From Caenorhabditis elegans (Eukaryota; Nematoda; Chromadorea; Rhabditida; Rhabditidae), in the NCBI RefSeq assembly GCF_000002985.6, contig NC_003283.11, positions 1,488,001-1,552,000 of the forward strand: a stretch of DNA of 64,000 nt, written 5' to 3'. Under the pieces are notes generated by a model that was not told where the DNA came from, searched no databases, and saw only the letters and a list, made by a program, of their open reading frames with translations. Positions 1 through 11,439 of the stretch are shown here, one piece after another. A program made the position numbers and the translations under genes. Every line of letters begins with the position of its first letter. Position 1 is the stretch's first letter.

Positions 1-37
1 TGAACTCTCGAGTTTTCTGGGATTTTTTCTCTCTTGA

Positions 38-112
38 GCCTAAGCCTAAGCCTGAGCCTGAGCCTAAGCCAAAGCCTAAGCCTAATCCAATCCTAAAAAA
101 CGCCAATACACA
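38..112 (-). repeat. Degenerate TTAGGC array, reverse orientation
   Basis: Runs of GCCTAA/GCCTGA, the complement of the nematode telomere hexamer. The flank at 1-37 is the complement of the G/A-rich flank (AGAGA...AATTCCAGAAAA type) that follows the other arrays in this window, so this is an inverted copy of the same dispersed unit. Confidence 0.75.
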
Positions 113-2870
113 CTGGGCAATCCTAAAAAATAAATAGGGTAAAAATACATACTGTTTAGAAGCTAATAGTAAAATGAATTGAGAATTACGAAAAAAAAAA
201 TCAAATGTTGGATTTTAAAATTTAAGAAAATTGGCACAAACAAGATGGCAAACACACCAAAAAATTAGTAAGATTTTTTTGTGAATAGGTAGAAAATAAG
301 AAAAACATTTTTTGAACAGAATCTAGTGAGTTGTATCAAAATACGAAATGAATCATCTTTGGAATGCCATGATTCACCGCAAGAATCAGAACACACTATA
401 TATTCCCACAATTATTAAAAGTGTAAATTATCTTAGTTATGAAAGTTTTCTGGTCACAGAGCTCAAGAGCTACGTCAACGAATCCTACGCTTCACAGCGC
501 AACCCAAACCCTATTCTTATACTAAATTAGTAGGTTAGGAACCACGAGAAGTTCTTCTACGAAAATTGGACAAAAAACAACGAAACCAAGAAATCAGAGT
601 GGTGAAAAAATTAAACCGAAAAAAAGCTGAAAATATCAACACAGAGTTCCCACAATCTAAAACGAGCTCTCCCGGAATAGCGAATTTTGAAATTAGAACC
701 AGAATTTCTATTTTTAATTAATTTTTCGACTCGAACCAAGTTGTTTTTCACATTGAAAAACTAAGAAAAAGACCTTTTCAGAAAGGATTAGACTCCCGGA
801 ATTAGAAGAGATGATTAGAAAATGACGCAGACTTATATGTTTCATGGAGTCTCATAAAATGATTTTGAATTAGTAAATCAAGATCGAACCAACAACCAAA
901 TGCTGGGGGAAGTCAAATTTCCTAGAAGAATTTCCTATCAACGACAAATATGATTATAAACATAAGAGCTAGGTCAGAGTATTATCGAGAGGTTATGAAT
1001 CACAAGTTTACTTGGAAAAATCATATGATCTTCACAAATTATGGGATTGGTATTGAGCTTTACCCAACTTGAAACTTTGATAAAAATTCTAATTTCGACA
1101 TCAAGAGTAGGCTTTGGTTCAAGCTGAAGTTAGACAAAAGTGGTGTCATATGTCTATCAGATTATCAGTTGTTAAAAGTCTATTGCTTTGCCTGATGTGT
1201 CTCGTAGTTCAACCAACAAAAGGTTGATAATTAGGAGTCTCATAGTCAGCGAAAAGATGTTTGAGTTTTCGAGAACAAAAAGTCTAACCCAACAAAATTA
1301 AAGGCGCAGTGCAGGCTTCTACCGTCAGGCACCTACTTAATTTTTGAAGATCTTCTCTAGACAAGAATACTTGACATCTCAAATTGTTCAAAAAATTTTA
1401 GCCCGAATCTGGAAAATTAACAAACACCTCTAAAAATATACATTAACACGGAAGTTTCGAAAAAAAAACCAGCTAGACCAGCTTAATCTAATTAAAAGAA
1501 AATCACCTGCATGAGAGGCAGAAGTGGAGAACAGTTAAAATATCCAGCGGAAATTGACTGAAATCTCAATAATTTTCTTAGAAAAGTGATGATAAAGTGC
1601 AAAAAACCGAAAAGTTCGTGAGAGCCAAAATTCTAAAAATAAGAATTTTCAGTGCCCGTCGAAACAGAAAAAATTTTGACACAGACGGATAATCACCAAG
1701 TTTTGAAATCAGACTTGAAATGGCAGTGAACCGAGAAATTTTGTGCAAGCTGCTCGAAGCTTGCCGAGGTGGACATAAAATCGGAAAAAAAGTATTGGCA
1801 ATATCATTATAGAGTTTTGGAGCCGGAAATTGGTTTTCTAGTCTGTATATGTCTGCTAATTATTATAATAGTCGCGTGAACATTATTTTATGTTTATGTG
1901 GTGTGGTTTCTGATTTTCAAAAACATTTTAACACAGCCGAGACATTTTGGAGGTGACTTGGAATATGTAGAAAAATTCGGAAAACGCAAAAAAAAATTTA
2001 TAATTTTCATACCTTTGCTCCTAGATCTACAACATCAAAGTTCACTTCGTTCACTACCTTCTCAGTTCCGGAAAAAGCTAGCGACCTAAATAAAACAAAC
2101 GAAATTAGAAAGCGGTGGTTAATAAATTTCCAGTTTCACCTGTCTGGACAATTTTTGGTTCTCGTGTGATTTGGTGAGCCGTTTAGGCCTTTTCAGACAC
2201 CCCCGCACCTATCAAATATTTTGGTTTGTGCCCTAGAACACGGTGTGGTAGAGTGTAGCAACTGTAGTTAATTAAGAACTAAATGTGACACATAAAAAAG
2301 GAAAAGTATTTAGGGAAATTTTTTGTTTAGCAAAAATCCAATTTTAAAAATTTAATCAAGCTGCAAAAGCGGTGCTCTTTTTTTGAAGAACGTTCGTACA
2401 CTTCAGTACTGACTTGGAAAAATTTTAGATTTGAACCGCGCAGTGTCGAAGTAGACATCTCAAAAAAAAATCAATGCATAGAAAATTAATGAGATTCTGT
2501 TAGAAAGCAAAAATAATCAGAAGAAAAAGTGTTGAAAAAGTCAGAAAAAAAACTTGAGAATTTTCAGATTAAATGAGCAAAGTGCAATAGAGCGTAGCAT
2601 TGGCAAGTACTCGCACGTTTCCTTGGAGCCATATGAGCTTTGAAGTTTTTGACGTTAAAATTTAGGAAAATAACATATGGGAAGAAAAGATGATTTCAAC
2701 ATGTTTATGATGTTTTGGAGAAAATGAAGAACTTTGGTTATTGGTTTTTCGAAAGAGAATTTAAAAGAAATTGCAGGTCTCTTCATAAATGTCATGAATA
2801 AACTGACTTTAATTATTGTGCAACCAGACAAAAAGTTCTGACACTTTAAAGTTTTTAAACGCATTGTTCA
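113..2870. other. Gene-free stretch, nothing supported
   Basis: AT-rich sequence with frequent stops in all frames. Short open stretches occur, for example one of 30 codons beginning at the ATG near 1719, but none has splice context or a family resemblance I can defend. Confidence 0.5.
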
Positions 2871-3250
2871 TTGAAATTGAGGCTTAGGCTTAAGCTCAGG
2901 CTCAGGCTGAAATTGAGGCTTAGGCTTAAGCTCAGGCTCAGGCTGAAATTGAGGCTTAGGCTTAAGCTCAGGCTCAGGCTGAAATTGAGGCTTAGGCTTA
3001 AGCTCAGGCTCAGGCTGAAATTGAGGCTTAGGCTTAAGCTCAGGAACCTAAATTTAGACATAGGCTCAGGCCTAGGCTTAAACTTATACTAAGGTTTAGG
3101 ATTAGGCTTAAGCTTAGGTTTAGGTTTAAGCTTAGACTTAGACAAGCTTGGGCTGAGGCTTAGGCTTAGCCTTAGACCTAAGCTTAAGCTTAGGCCCAGG
3201 CTTAGGCTTAGGCTCAAACGTATGCTTAGGCTTAGGCTTATGTTTAGGCT
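2871..3250 (+). repeat. TTAGGC-like array with 36-bp higher-order units
   Basis: Positions 2871-3050 consist of five near-identical 36-bp units built from GAAATTGAGG, GCTTAGGCTTAAGC and TCAGGCTCAGGC. The rest, to 3250, is irregular TTAGGC variation. The array is open in frames on both strands and produces Leu/Arg or Ser/Leu pseudo-proteins, which are artefacts. A conserved G-rich and then A-rich flank follows at 3251-3430. Confidence 0.85.
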
Positions 3251-3508
3251 GGGGGGGGGAAGATAAAAAAGAAGGTCCAGAAAAATTCAAGAATTCAGAC
3301 AAAAGAGAAAACAAATTAAAAAAAAAGTCATTTCAAAGTCTGTCAAGTACCATGAAAAAATGCCCGAAATGTGCCCAAAAAAGCAACAGATTCAAAAAAT
3401 ACAGGCAAACAGTTTTGCGGGGTTGGAGAGAAAGGCCCGTGAAAGTTTTATTACAATACTGAACATAAAACTATAGTAAATTTCCAATTAAAAAATTTTC
3501 CTCACCTC

Positions 3509-3596
3509 CATAGTCATTTCCTCATTTTCCGAGTCTTCCGTGGTAACTCTGGTGCTCTCTCCTTCAAATCGACGGAAATAAATGGAGTTCCAGACG
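3509..3596 (-). CDS. Possible isolated exon, unidentified
   Basis: On the minus strand an ATG stands directly after ATTCAG (acceptor or trans-splice site) and an open frame of 29 codons ends in the donor-like GAG|GTGAGG. It encodes an acidic peptide beginning MIGVWNSIYFRRFEGEST. I could not find a convincing next exon to the left, so this may be a relic or chance. What is seen is the splice-like frame. That it is a gene is only inference. Confidence 0.22.
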
Positions 3597-4370
3597 CCTA
3601 TCATCTGAATTAAATCTTTTTTTCATAAAAAAGAAAATAAATTCAATAGTTATCAGATCAAAATATATTTGAATGCCTGGAAAAGGTATTATAGTAAAGT
3701 ATTTATTACTATGCAGAAAACAAATAATTCGGAATAGAAAAATACTGAAATTCAATGCCAAAATTTTTTCTGGAAATTGTGAATGAAAAAAAAGGAAAAG
3801 AAAATGAAATTGAGCAAGCGGGCGTTTAATCTCCTAGACCATTTTTTTATGAAGAATATAATGTGACTCACTATCATAATGTTACTCTAGCTTTATAGGA
3901 AATTAACAACCTTTTGAGCTCAATGAGCATCTTTTGATTAGGGCATAATTCACAGTAGACAGTGAAGTTCAGCATAGAGTTAGAGTTCTTAAATCAGTGT
4001 TTGATTGTGTCTTCTTAACTTTAGTTTTTTAAAAGAATTCTAGCTTTATTTAAAATACTTTGCAGTTTTTGATATAGTATAACATCAAAGTACATTTTTA
4101 AAAGTTCTGGCAGAAAAATACATTTCGTTCTTGTTTTTTTTAAACACTTTTTATCCGATTTTTAAACACATGAAAGTGGCTGAAATTATCAGAAAAGTGG
4201 AATGAATATTGATTTTTTCCGTTGAAAAACATGATATTTGGTGGAATTTTAAAAAAAGAAGAAAAATATAGACTTTAGAATTTCGCATAATAAATAGTGT
4301 AGTCGAAATTATTAATAGTACGTATTTCGGTCTAGATTGATCTCGCTATAAAATAGTTGACAAACTTTAG

Positions 4371-4536
4371 AATAGCTTTATTAGACTCAAAATTGTCTGA
4401 AAACACCAATTTTCATAGTGTAACTTTTTGAAAGCTTCTCAAAAAAATTTTAGCGCCTCAAAAAATGACAGAAGTTTTCGAGAAGTTTTATTATGAAATT
4501 CGGTTTTTTCAGACAATTTTGAGTCTAATAAAGTAA
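4371..4536. repeat. Palindromic element (CTTTATTAGACTCAAAATTG arms)
   Basis: The left arm around 4371-4418 contains TTATTAGACTCAAAATTGTC. The right arm at 4492-4536 contains its complement. Related half-elements next to GGTGTAGTCGA occur at 27985-28090 and 47455-47545, so this is a dispersed inverted-repeat family. Confidence 0.75.
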
Positions 4537-5569
4537 TAAAAAATTCGACAACACCCCCACCTTCAACAAATTTTCTGAAAAAAACAAGCACAAACTCTTC
4601 CAAGTTTTAAAAAAATTCTGGAAAGTCAAAAACGGATTTAATTTTAAATTCCAAAATGAGATTTGTAAATTTTCAGATTATCTCACCACAAAGTACAAAT
4701 ATTTTGAATTGTACTGAAAGTATAGTTCAAATTGTGGAGTGAGTCAAAAATTGTACTTGGTGAAGCTTGCCGTTTTTCAAGACTTCAAAATCAAAGAATT
4801 TTAAAGTGATTCATTTTTTAAGTACAAAATTAAAGATTTCAACTGCAAGACGCATTGGAACTTTTAATTTCCAGTCACATGCAAGGTTTCAAACATTTTT
4901 TCCCCATTGGATTTGATTCAAACAACAAAAATAATGATGCACTTCCGGTGCCATTCATTTTTGCGCAGAAGGAAAACGGAAAAATTTTTATTCAAGAAGG
5001 CGAGAAATCTTCTTCTTCTCCCAACGTTTTTCATTCACGTGTGCGCGCGAATTTTTCTAATGAAGTGCCAATTCATTTGTCAACGACGACGAGACAACTG
5101 ACTGACTGATTACTGGTTAAGAGGACAGGAAAAGTGGTGGGGGAAATTGAAAAAGTATTGTGGACGGAAGGAAAAATGCGGATGGGGAGGATTTGAAGGA
5201 TTTATGGAGTTTTCAAGCATTCCACCAGAAATTCTTTGGCGTTGGAGCTGAAGTACTTTTCGGGACAATTGAAAACTGGATCCGGAACTGCAAAAGTGGA
5301 AAACAACAAATTATTTATGTCCTAAAAACTTCAAAACTGTTACGTTTTTTAGCATCAAAGTTGCCGAAAACACAAAAAAAAAATTTTGGTAATTGGTAAT
5401 TTTGGTAAATTACTTGCCACAAATTTTAAAAATATGTTAAAGATATAAAAAATAATATTATACATATACCTGGGGATTTGGTTTGTACTTTTAAGCTAAC
5501 AGGTAGACTTTAATTTATTTTCAAAATGTTTTCATGTGGAAGTTGGTAAAAGCTGGAAAAATTTGAAGG

Positions 5570-6000
5570 TGGAGTAGGTAAAACAGTGGGTAAATTATTA
5601 AAAACCACTCCTATCGTGCCAAAATGACCAAATATCATGATAAAACATTTCAAAAAAATTTTGAAAATTTTTTATTTACTGTCAAAAAGTGGCAATTACT
5701 CGGTTTTTTTTCCACTCATAAATTTGGAAGTCGACCAAAAAAAATTTTTTTTTCCACATTTTTTATGTTTTAATTTTGTTTAAATTATTTGTATTAAAAC
5801 ATTGTAGGGCTGGAAACATGCGACATTTCTTTAAATTTCCTCAAAAGCTCATATTGTCCAAGGCAATTTGCCAAAACTATGATCGGAAATTATGAAGAAT
5901 CTAAAAAATTTTGGAGTGTTTTGTTGTGATATTCGGTTGTTTTCAATCATTATAAGTACATTTAAACAAAATCCCCAATGTCGCTACTCCACCTTTAATC
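5570..6000. repeat. Degenerate copy of the GGTGGAGTAGCGCC palindromic element
   Basis: Starts with GGTGGAGTAGGTAAAACAGTGGG and ends with TCGCTACTCCACCTTT in inverted orientation. The interior matches the better copies at 23733-24161 and 54814-55278. Confidence 0.65.
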
Positions 6001-6375
6001 ATTAAATTTATAATTTTTTTTTGCAAAGAATTTGCAGAGAAAACTTTTAGCTGCATAAAAAATATGAAAAATATGGTTATACAAAGACTAAATCGTTGAA
6101 TTGGTGACAACCAAATAATTTCATTCCTCAAAAAAAAAACCGGCGAAACCCCAAATAGGACCCCAGGTTGACTGGGTTCCTCTGAGACAGCTTCTCATCA
6201 CTAATCGCATAAATATTTCAAGAGCCACATTTCTCCATCTTTTCCTCGTTTTCTCTTCCCATTTTCCAAGACGTTCTCATTTCCGATTCCTGCTGCAAAA
6301 ACCTCACATGTTTGTAATTTTATGCACATTTTCATTGCTAATTTGTTTTCGTTGCCCTGTTGCTTTAGTTTCTAC

Positions 6376-6573
6376 GAGGTCACGGGGTGTCAGAGTGTCT
6401 CATTTTGGTTTGATCTACGTTGATCTACAAAAAATGCAGGTGAAGAGACGCAGAGTTCTCAACTGATTTTGTATGGTAAAAACGTGCTGACGTCAAATTG
6501 TTTTGGGCAAAAAATTCCCGCATTTTTTGTAGATCAAACCGTGATGGGACAGCCTGGCACCACGTGCGAGGTA
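6376..6573. mobile_element. CACGTG-ended palindromic mini-element
   Basis: The outer parts GGTGTCAGAGTGTCTCATTT and ...CAGCCTGGCACCACGTG are inverted relative to each other, and the inner arms read GATCTAC(A)AAAAATGC and GCATTTTTTGTAGATC. Two more copies lie at 33030-33204 and 37862-38042. There is no coding capacity, so this is a non-autonomous element. Confidence 0.75.
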
Positions 6574-6794
6574 GGTAAGAAGGCAGAACTTAGGCACCCA
6601 ACTATGTTCTATAAATACACACATTTTCAGATGAATCATTCAAATATTACTTTCTCTGGTAGATCAAATTGTAAAAAAATATTTTGTCCAGTGGTGTAAT
6701 TTTAATACCTTTAATCCCCTACTCCAACCCTGATTTGTCATGAACAACTTCAGTATAAATCTATTCATTTTTCGAACAAAACAATAATTTTAAA

Positions 6795-7153
6795 ATGTCG
6801 TCTTTCCAAATTACACTGCTATTTTTAACTATTGGAATTTGTTTGGTGTCTAGCCAAAACGGGATCCCGACCAGTAAGTTGATAATTGTAGGTTTCATCC
6901 TTGACAAAACTAAATTGCAGGCGAGGAATCGATTGACAATCTAGTTTCAGCAGGGGTGTCTGAAAACGCTGCAGCTGGAATTGTGAAATTTGACAAAAAG
7001 TTCCAGGAACCATTTGAAATGGAGAAAACGGACCCAAAAGGAGCAAAACAGTTGGAACAAGTGTTGCATAAGAATTTCAATGAATACATTGACAATATGA
7101 GCATAGATGATCAAGCTGCATATCAAAACTTTATCAAAAGCCAGCGCACATAA
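6795..7153 (+). CDS. Small secreted nematode protein, 103 aa
   Basis: Two exons, 6795-6873 and 6921-7153, join across a 47-nt intron (CCA|GTAAGT...TTGCAG|GCG) and give 103 aa. Residues 1 to about 20 form a hydrophobic signal peptide ending near VSSQ, so the product is probably secreted. The mature part is helical and acidic, with A/E/K/D-rich stretches and no cysteines. A TATA-like TATAAAT lies about 45 nt upstream and AATAAA at 7175-7180 follows the stop. No family is recognised; a role in intestine or defence would be guesswork. It stands alone, with repeats on both sides. The start choice is safe because it gives the signal peptide. Confidence 0.75.
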
Positions 7154-7224
7154 TTGTTAAATATTTACAGTTGGAATAAATGTTATTCATATGCTGTGAT
7201 GTTTGATGTTCAGTACCGGGGGTG

Positions 7225-7300
7225 AAAGGCAACTTTGCCGAATTTGCCGAAATTGCCGAGCAAATATCAAAAAGTTGATTTGCCGAATTGGCAGCGTTCG
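7225..7300. repeat. TTGCCGAATTTGCCG-type tandem repeat fragment
   Basis: Short stretch of TTGCCGAA/TTGCCGAG units. Larger members of the same family recur at about ten places in this window. Confidence 0.7.
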
Positions 7301-7735
7301 ATTTTTTGAATTTTCAGAAAATATAGGTTTTTCGAAAATAAACATTTCCAAATTATCGATTTATCAAAAATTAAAGAATGCATTTTATTGATTTTTAGGT
7401 AATATAAAATTTCAGCTTACCAATTTTTCAGGAAGATAAAAAGTAAAAAAAAAACTCCCCTTATTGATTTTTTCTCATGAATTAATTGGTTTTTTTTTGT
7501 ATTACAGTCATCTCAATTTGAAAAAAATCAATATTTTTCGATTTTTTAAAATCAAACATTTTTATTTAAAAAAATTAATTAAATAAAAACTCTTCACGTG
7601 TCCCTTTGTTATTCTCAACAACAACAAAAAATCAATAATCCGTGAGATTGATAATATCGATAAATTTCAATTATTTCTCACTTTCATACTCGTCAACACC
7701 TCATTTACTACTCGTCGTTTATTCACATTTTACAA

Positions 7736-9942
7736 ATGAACTGCAGACAATCAAAGGTGAGGTGCTCGAGAAGCTGTCGTAATTCTTGATACCGTATACT
7801 TTTCAGAAATATTCTCACATCTGGGACAACGTCTGTACCGCCGGCACCACTCGTCATGACCCGTATTACGTCTGCTGTTAGTTTGAGAGCTGAAAAATCG
7901 ATAAAAATCGATATTTTCTCAAAAATCGATACTTTGAATATTTCGAAAATATTGATTTTTAGTAAAAATCGATATTTTCAAGTTTTCGATTTTTCGTTGC
8001 AAATTTTTGAAAAACGATATTTTCACCTTTTCTTGATTATTGATTTTTTGCAGACGACACCACCGGCTCCACCATCTCAACACTGTCAATTTTGGAAGTT
8101 TCACGTGAACAAATTACCTTAGTGTCGCCACGTGTCAAATGTCCCCCCAAGGTGAGTTGGAAAATAAATTCATTTCGAAAAATACTCGCTGTACAAAATG
8201 CCATTTTTAACAACTATCTATCGTCAAATTCCAACGGGCAAAGTATTGATTTATTGTTTTTTCGGCAATATATATATTTTTATTTTTAATTTCAGCCAAG
8301 AGTTGTGGAAAAACCAAAGAAGAGGGATGTATACGTTACGAACTGGGATCGTGCGGCGGCGGAGCAACCGAAAGCGCTTTCTACGTGGATTTATCAGCCA
8401 TTTGATAAGAAAAAGGTTGGTCGAAAATTGCGCCAAGGCTCTGAAATTTTGTTGGATTGTTGCGTACCTATCAGGAAGCCACAATTAAAATTACAGCTTG
8501 GCATGACAATTTTGAGCAAAGTTACGAAGCTTTGAAATTTCTCAAGCGACCGCGACGCAACCGCGCCGCGCGGCCAAGTTTTTCAATAGCTGTAACTTTG
8601 CTCCACGTGGTGATATTTATATGTAACTCTGTGTATTGATGTGTATTATTACGTACATTCAATTCGAAAAAAAAACTTATTCAGTACAACAACCGCACGG
8701 CATCCGAGGCCTTCGACGCCTACCAACACCGCCTGAGACTGAAAAAACTGCCCGAGACGAAGCAAAAATTCACAAAAACCACCAAAAGACACGTGACTAT
8801 TATCGAAGCGGCGACGGAAGTTGTTCAGGATAGGTGGTGAGTTCGCTCGAAAAATGGGCCAAAGCACAAGTTTTGCGTCAAGGCAGAAGAATTTGAAGTT
8901 TAAAATATTTCTGAGCTTTATGAAAATTTTGAGCAAAGTTACATAGATTAGAAGTATTGAGAAAAACCGCGACGCGACACGCGACGCAGGCTAAAATTTT
9001 CAACACCTGTAACTTTGCTCTCACTGGCCCAAGAACTCCTTGACGTGTTTTTCGTGCCTTGGCGCAATTCTTGATTATTAACCCTAATTCTCTAATTTTT
9101 CTAAGTTTCAGTCACCCCCAACCGAAGTCCTACCAAAAAATTCGCATTTTCAATCATCGAGATGATGAGGTGAAAATCGATAATTTTTCGGCTCGTCGAG
9201 CTCCAAAACTCCGCGACGATGATAGTGACGAGCTCAACGTGGATGTACCAGCTGAAGATGATGATGATGTGGAACTCGATGACGTCATCGTTGCTCAAAA
9301 TCCGGCGTTTTACGGCACAATTGAGGCGGAGAAGTGTGCGGAACGAGTTGCTGCACATCTTTCGATGGCCTGTGAGAACATGGAACGTCTGCAATTTGTG
9401 AGCGAGGCCGTGTATCCACAGAGTGCTGATCATTTGGTTGGTGATTGCGAAATATGGAAAGTTTGTATTGATTTTTTGCAGAAGAAACTTCAAGAAATCG
9501 ATGATGACGTCAAGGATTTCAATTGGCAGATGAGAGAGCGTCGTGTCAAGGCTTCAAATCCAGCAGTATGTATTCACGGGGTTCTGGCCTTCCCCATTAC
9601 CTATTACAATTTTCGTGTTCCAATGATAATCGCCTGCCGGACAACGCGTGGGATAGTCGTGTACTCCACACGGACAACTTCATTCAGAGTTTTACACTAA
9701 ACTGAGCCGCGACGCGACACGCGCCGCGCAACAAAGTTTTTGAGAAGCTGTAACTTTGCTTTCCGTACTGCTCTCAAATTTTTTGTGCGTGCTCTCCATA
9801 CAATAGTGAACTTGTTCGTGTCTTAGCGCATTTCTGGTGCTTTGGCGCTTTTCTCGTGCAAACACCAAAACCTCGTAAAAATATTTTATTTTTCCAGGGA
9901 ACAGCCACAAAAGTTGCACACTTCATTATCCACGACAATTGA
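7736..9942 (+). CDS. Eight-exon acidic protein of unknown function, ~304 aa
   Basis: Exons 7736-7756, 7807-7876, 8054-8151, 8296-8415, 8685-8836, 9112-9436, 9482-9565 and 9898-9942 keep one frame throughout. The N-terminal part is basic and aromatic (HIWDNVCTAGTTRHDPYY). The middle carries a Lys/Arg-rich stretch. Around residue 200 is an Asp/Glu cluster (AEDDDDVELDD), followed by a helical C-terminus. No signal peptide or membrane segment is visible, so it is probably intracellular. I do not recognise the family. Two points are uncertain. The in-frame 45-nt segment 9437-9481 has GT...TTTTTTGCAG ends and I treat it as an intron. The last exon depends on phase; another frame of it stays open for 27 codons. 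Three introns carry related inverted repeats. Confidence 0.7.
8513..8602. repeat. Inverted repeat with GC-rich core (copy 1 of 3)
   Basis: GAGCAAAGTTAC and GTAACTTTGCTC bracket a CGACGCAACCGCGCCGCGCGG core inside an intron. Sister copies lie at 8931-9021 and 9700-9764 in the next introns of the same gene. Confidence 0.7.
8931..9021. repeat. Inverted repeat with GC-rich core (copy 2 of 3)
   Basis: The same GAGCAAAGTTAC...GTAACTTTGCTC frame around CCGCGACGCGACACGCGACGC, in the following intron. Confidence 0.7.
9700..9764. repeat. Inverted-repeat relic (copy 3 of 3)
   Basis: The core GCCGCGACGCGACACGCGCC and the right arm GTAACTTTGCTT are kept. The left arm is lost. Confidence 0.6.
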
Positions 9943-11439
9943 TTCCTCGACTTCTGTGAATGAAGAATTTATGAATTGAATTTTCAACTTTTTTATTCTT
10001 TTTCATAAATATTTCTGCGGGAAATTCAAAAACCTTTCAGGAAATTCCAAGAAAATTCTGAAATGTTCTATTAGAAAATTTTTTCCTTGTTGTTTTTTTA
10101 GAGAAGCGCAAATATTGAATAGGCACAAGAAGAATTGATTATAAGCACATCTATGATCCTTGTGGTTTTTAAACTTTTTTTTTGAAGACTTCTATGCACT
10201 TTATTTCAATGCTATGTTTTTTTGTCTTTTTCTATGTTTTGAAATTAATTTTATAATTAGAAGAAAAAAAAAACAATCCAAAATAGTTTAGACTAACTTT
10301 CGTATCAATTTTAACACATATTGTGAAAAATAACAACATATAGGTTATACTACTGAACATTTTCGTATCAAATGTGACGTATGCTGCTTATTTACCAAAA
10401 CATTTAGATATATGCATCCTTTAAAAATCAGAACATGAAATCTGAAAAAATTTTTGCATTTTAGGAAATTTCGAAATATTAAAAAAAAACAAATTTGGTT
10501 GACCACTTCTTCAAAAATTTGAACCTAAACTCCGAAAATCGGAAAATAATCTAGTTTTTGCACACACTTTACCTAATTGCGCTTTTTGTGTAGTATATAA
10601 TTTTCCCAAGCGACATTTTGTTGAACATAATTGCACTTCGCTTGGACTAGAATAACCTCACCATACATATGAGTTAGTGATGAAGAATTAAACGTTTAAA
10701 ACCTCTCTTTTTTCTAAAACGAAACTACTATGTACTATATCCAGATTTTGGAAAAAATATTTTTTTTGGCAAATTTAAATTGTAATGTGAAAACCGCCAT
10801 TTTTTTTTTAAATTTAGACGAAAACTGGATCAAATAATTTTTATTCAAATTTTTCATTTATTGAATTTGTTTGCGGCAAACTCAAAATACAACTTCAAAT
10901 AATATTTTTGGAAAATTTTTGTATCGTCATGCTCTCTCTAATAGTATAGCACTTGCTTGGCCGATACAATTTTTAAAAAATATTTAAACTATATTCAATG
11001 TAATTTACTTTACAGTTAGTTCCAAATTTACTTCAGTTTTGATAACCCAAGAACATTTCCGTCTTCTGTTTAAAAAGTCGTTTTCTAACTAAAAACATTT
11101 TTCATTTTCAAAATTTGGTCTACGAAATGTTTTTTTAAAATTAATTGTAAGAAAATACTTTTAAGAATAATGATATAAATTTTTCTGATGTTTTTTTTTT
11201 CATCTAGTTAATCTCTAAAAACGTTTACCCAAAATGAGCATATTCATTTTGATCAGCTCTACATTCTCGGAAAATGAACTTTTTAACAATATTTTTATTT
11301 GACGTTTTGTGTACGCTCTCAAGTACGCGAATGGACGACAGACACCATTACAATTATAATTCGGCACATAGACAAGTTATAGATTTGGACATCCCCCATG
11401 AGTGTTTCCTGACTCATTTGCTTTTCATTTTGACTGACA
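9943..11439. other. Intergenic; contains the 5' flank of the duplicated srv unit
   Basis: No gene is seen. From about 10490 on, the sequence aligns with 17775-18294, including CTAATCTAGT/G-TTTGCA and GCGC/TCTTTTTGTGTA words. The best block, 11312-11390 against 18172-18250, is almost identical (ACGCTCTCAAGTACGCGA, GACGACAGACACC, GCACATAGACAA). This is shared ancestry of the two receptor units, and the best block is a candidate for retained regulatory or UTR sequence. Confidence 0.65.

Larger units (their letters stand above)
3600..6375. other. Gene-free, repeat-rich stretch
   Basis: AT-rich. It holds a palindrome at 4371-4536 and a degenerate palindromic element at 5570-6000. The 84-codon open frame starting at 4855 has no splice support or recognisable domain. 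Confidence 0.5.

Noticed and set aside
2855-3092. Open frames on both strands encoding Leu/Arg or Ser/Leu repeats
   Set aside because: They are the translation of the TTAGGC-like array; both strands are open only because the period is a multiple of three.
4855-5109. 84-codon open frame on the plus strand
   Set aside because: No domain, signal peptide or splice signals, and an overlapping frame is equally open.
9059-9700. 213-codon continuous frame as an independent gene
   Set aside because: It starts without ATG inside an intron. The frame is explained by exons 6 and 7 of the gene at 7736-9942.
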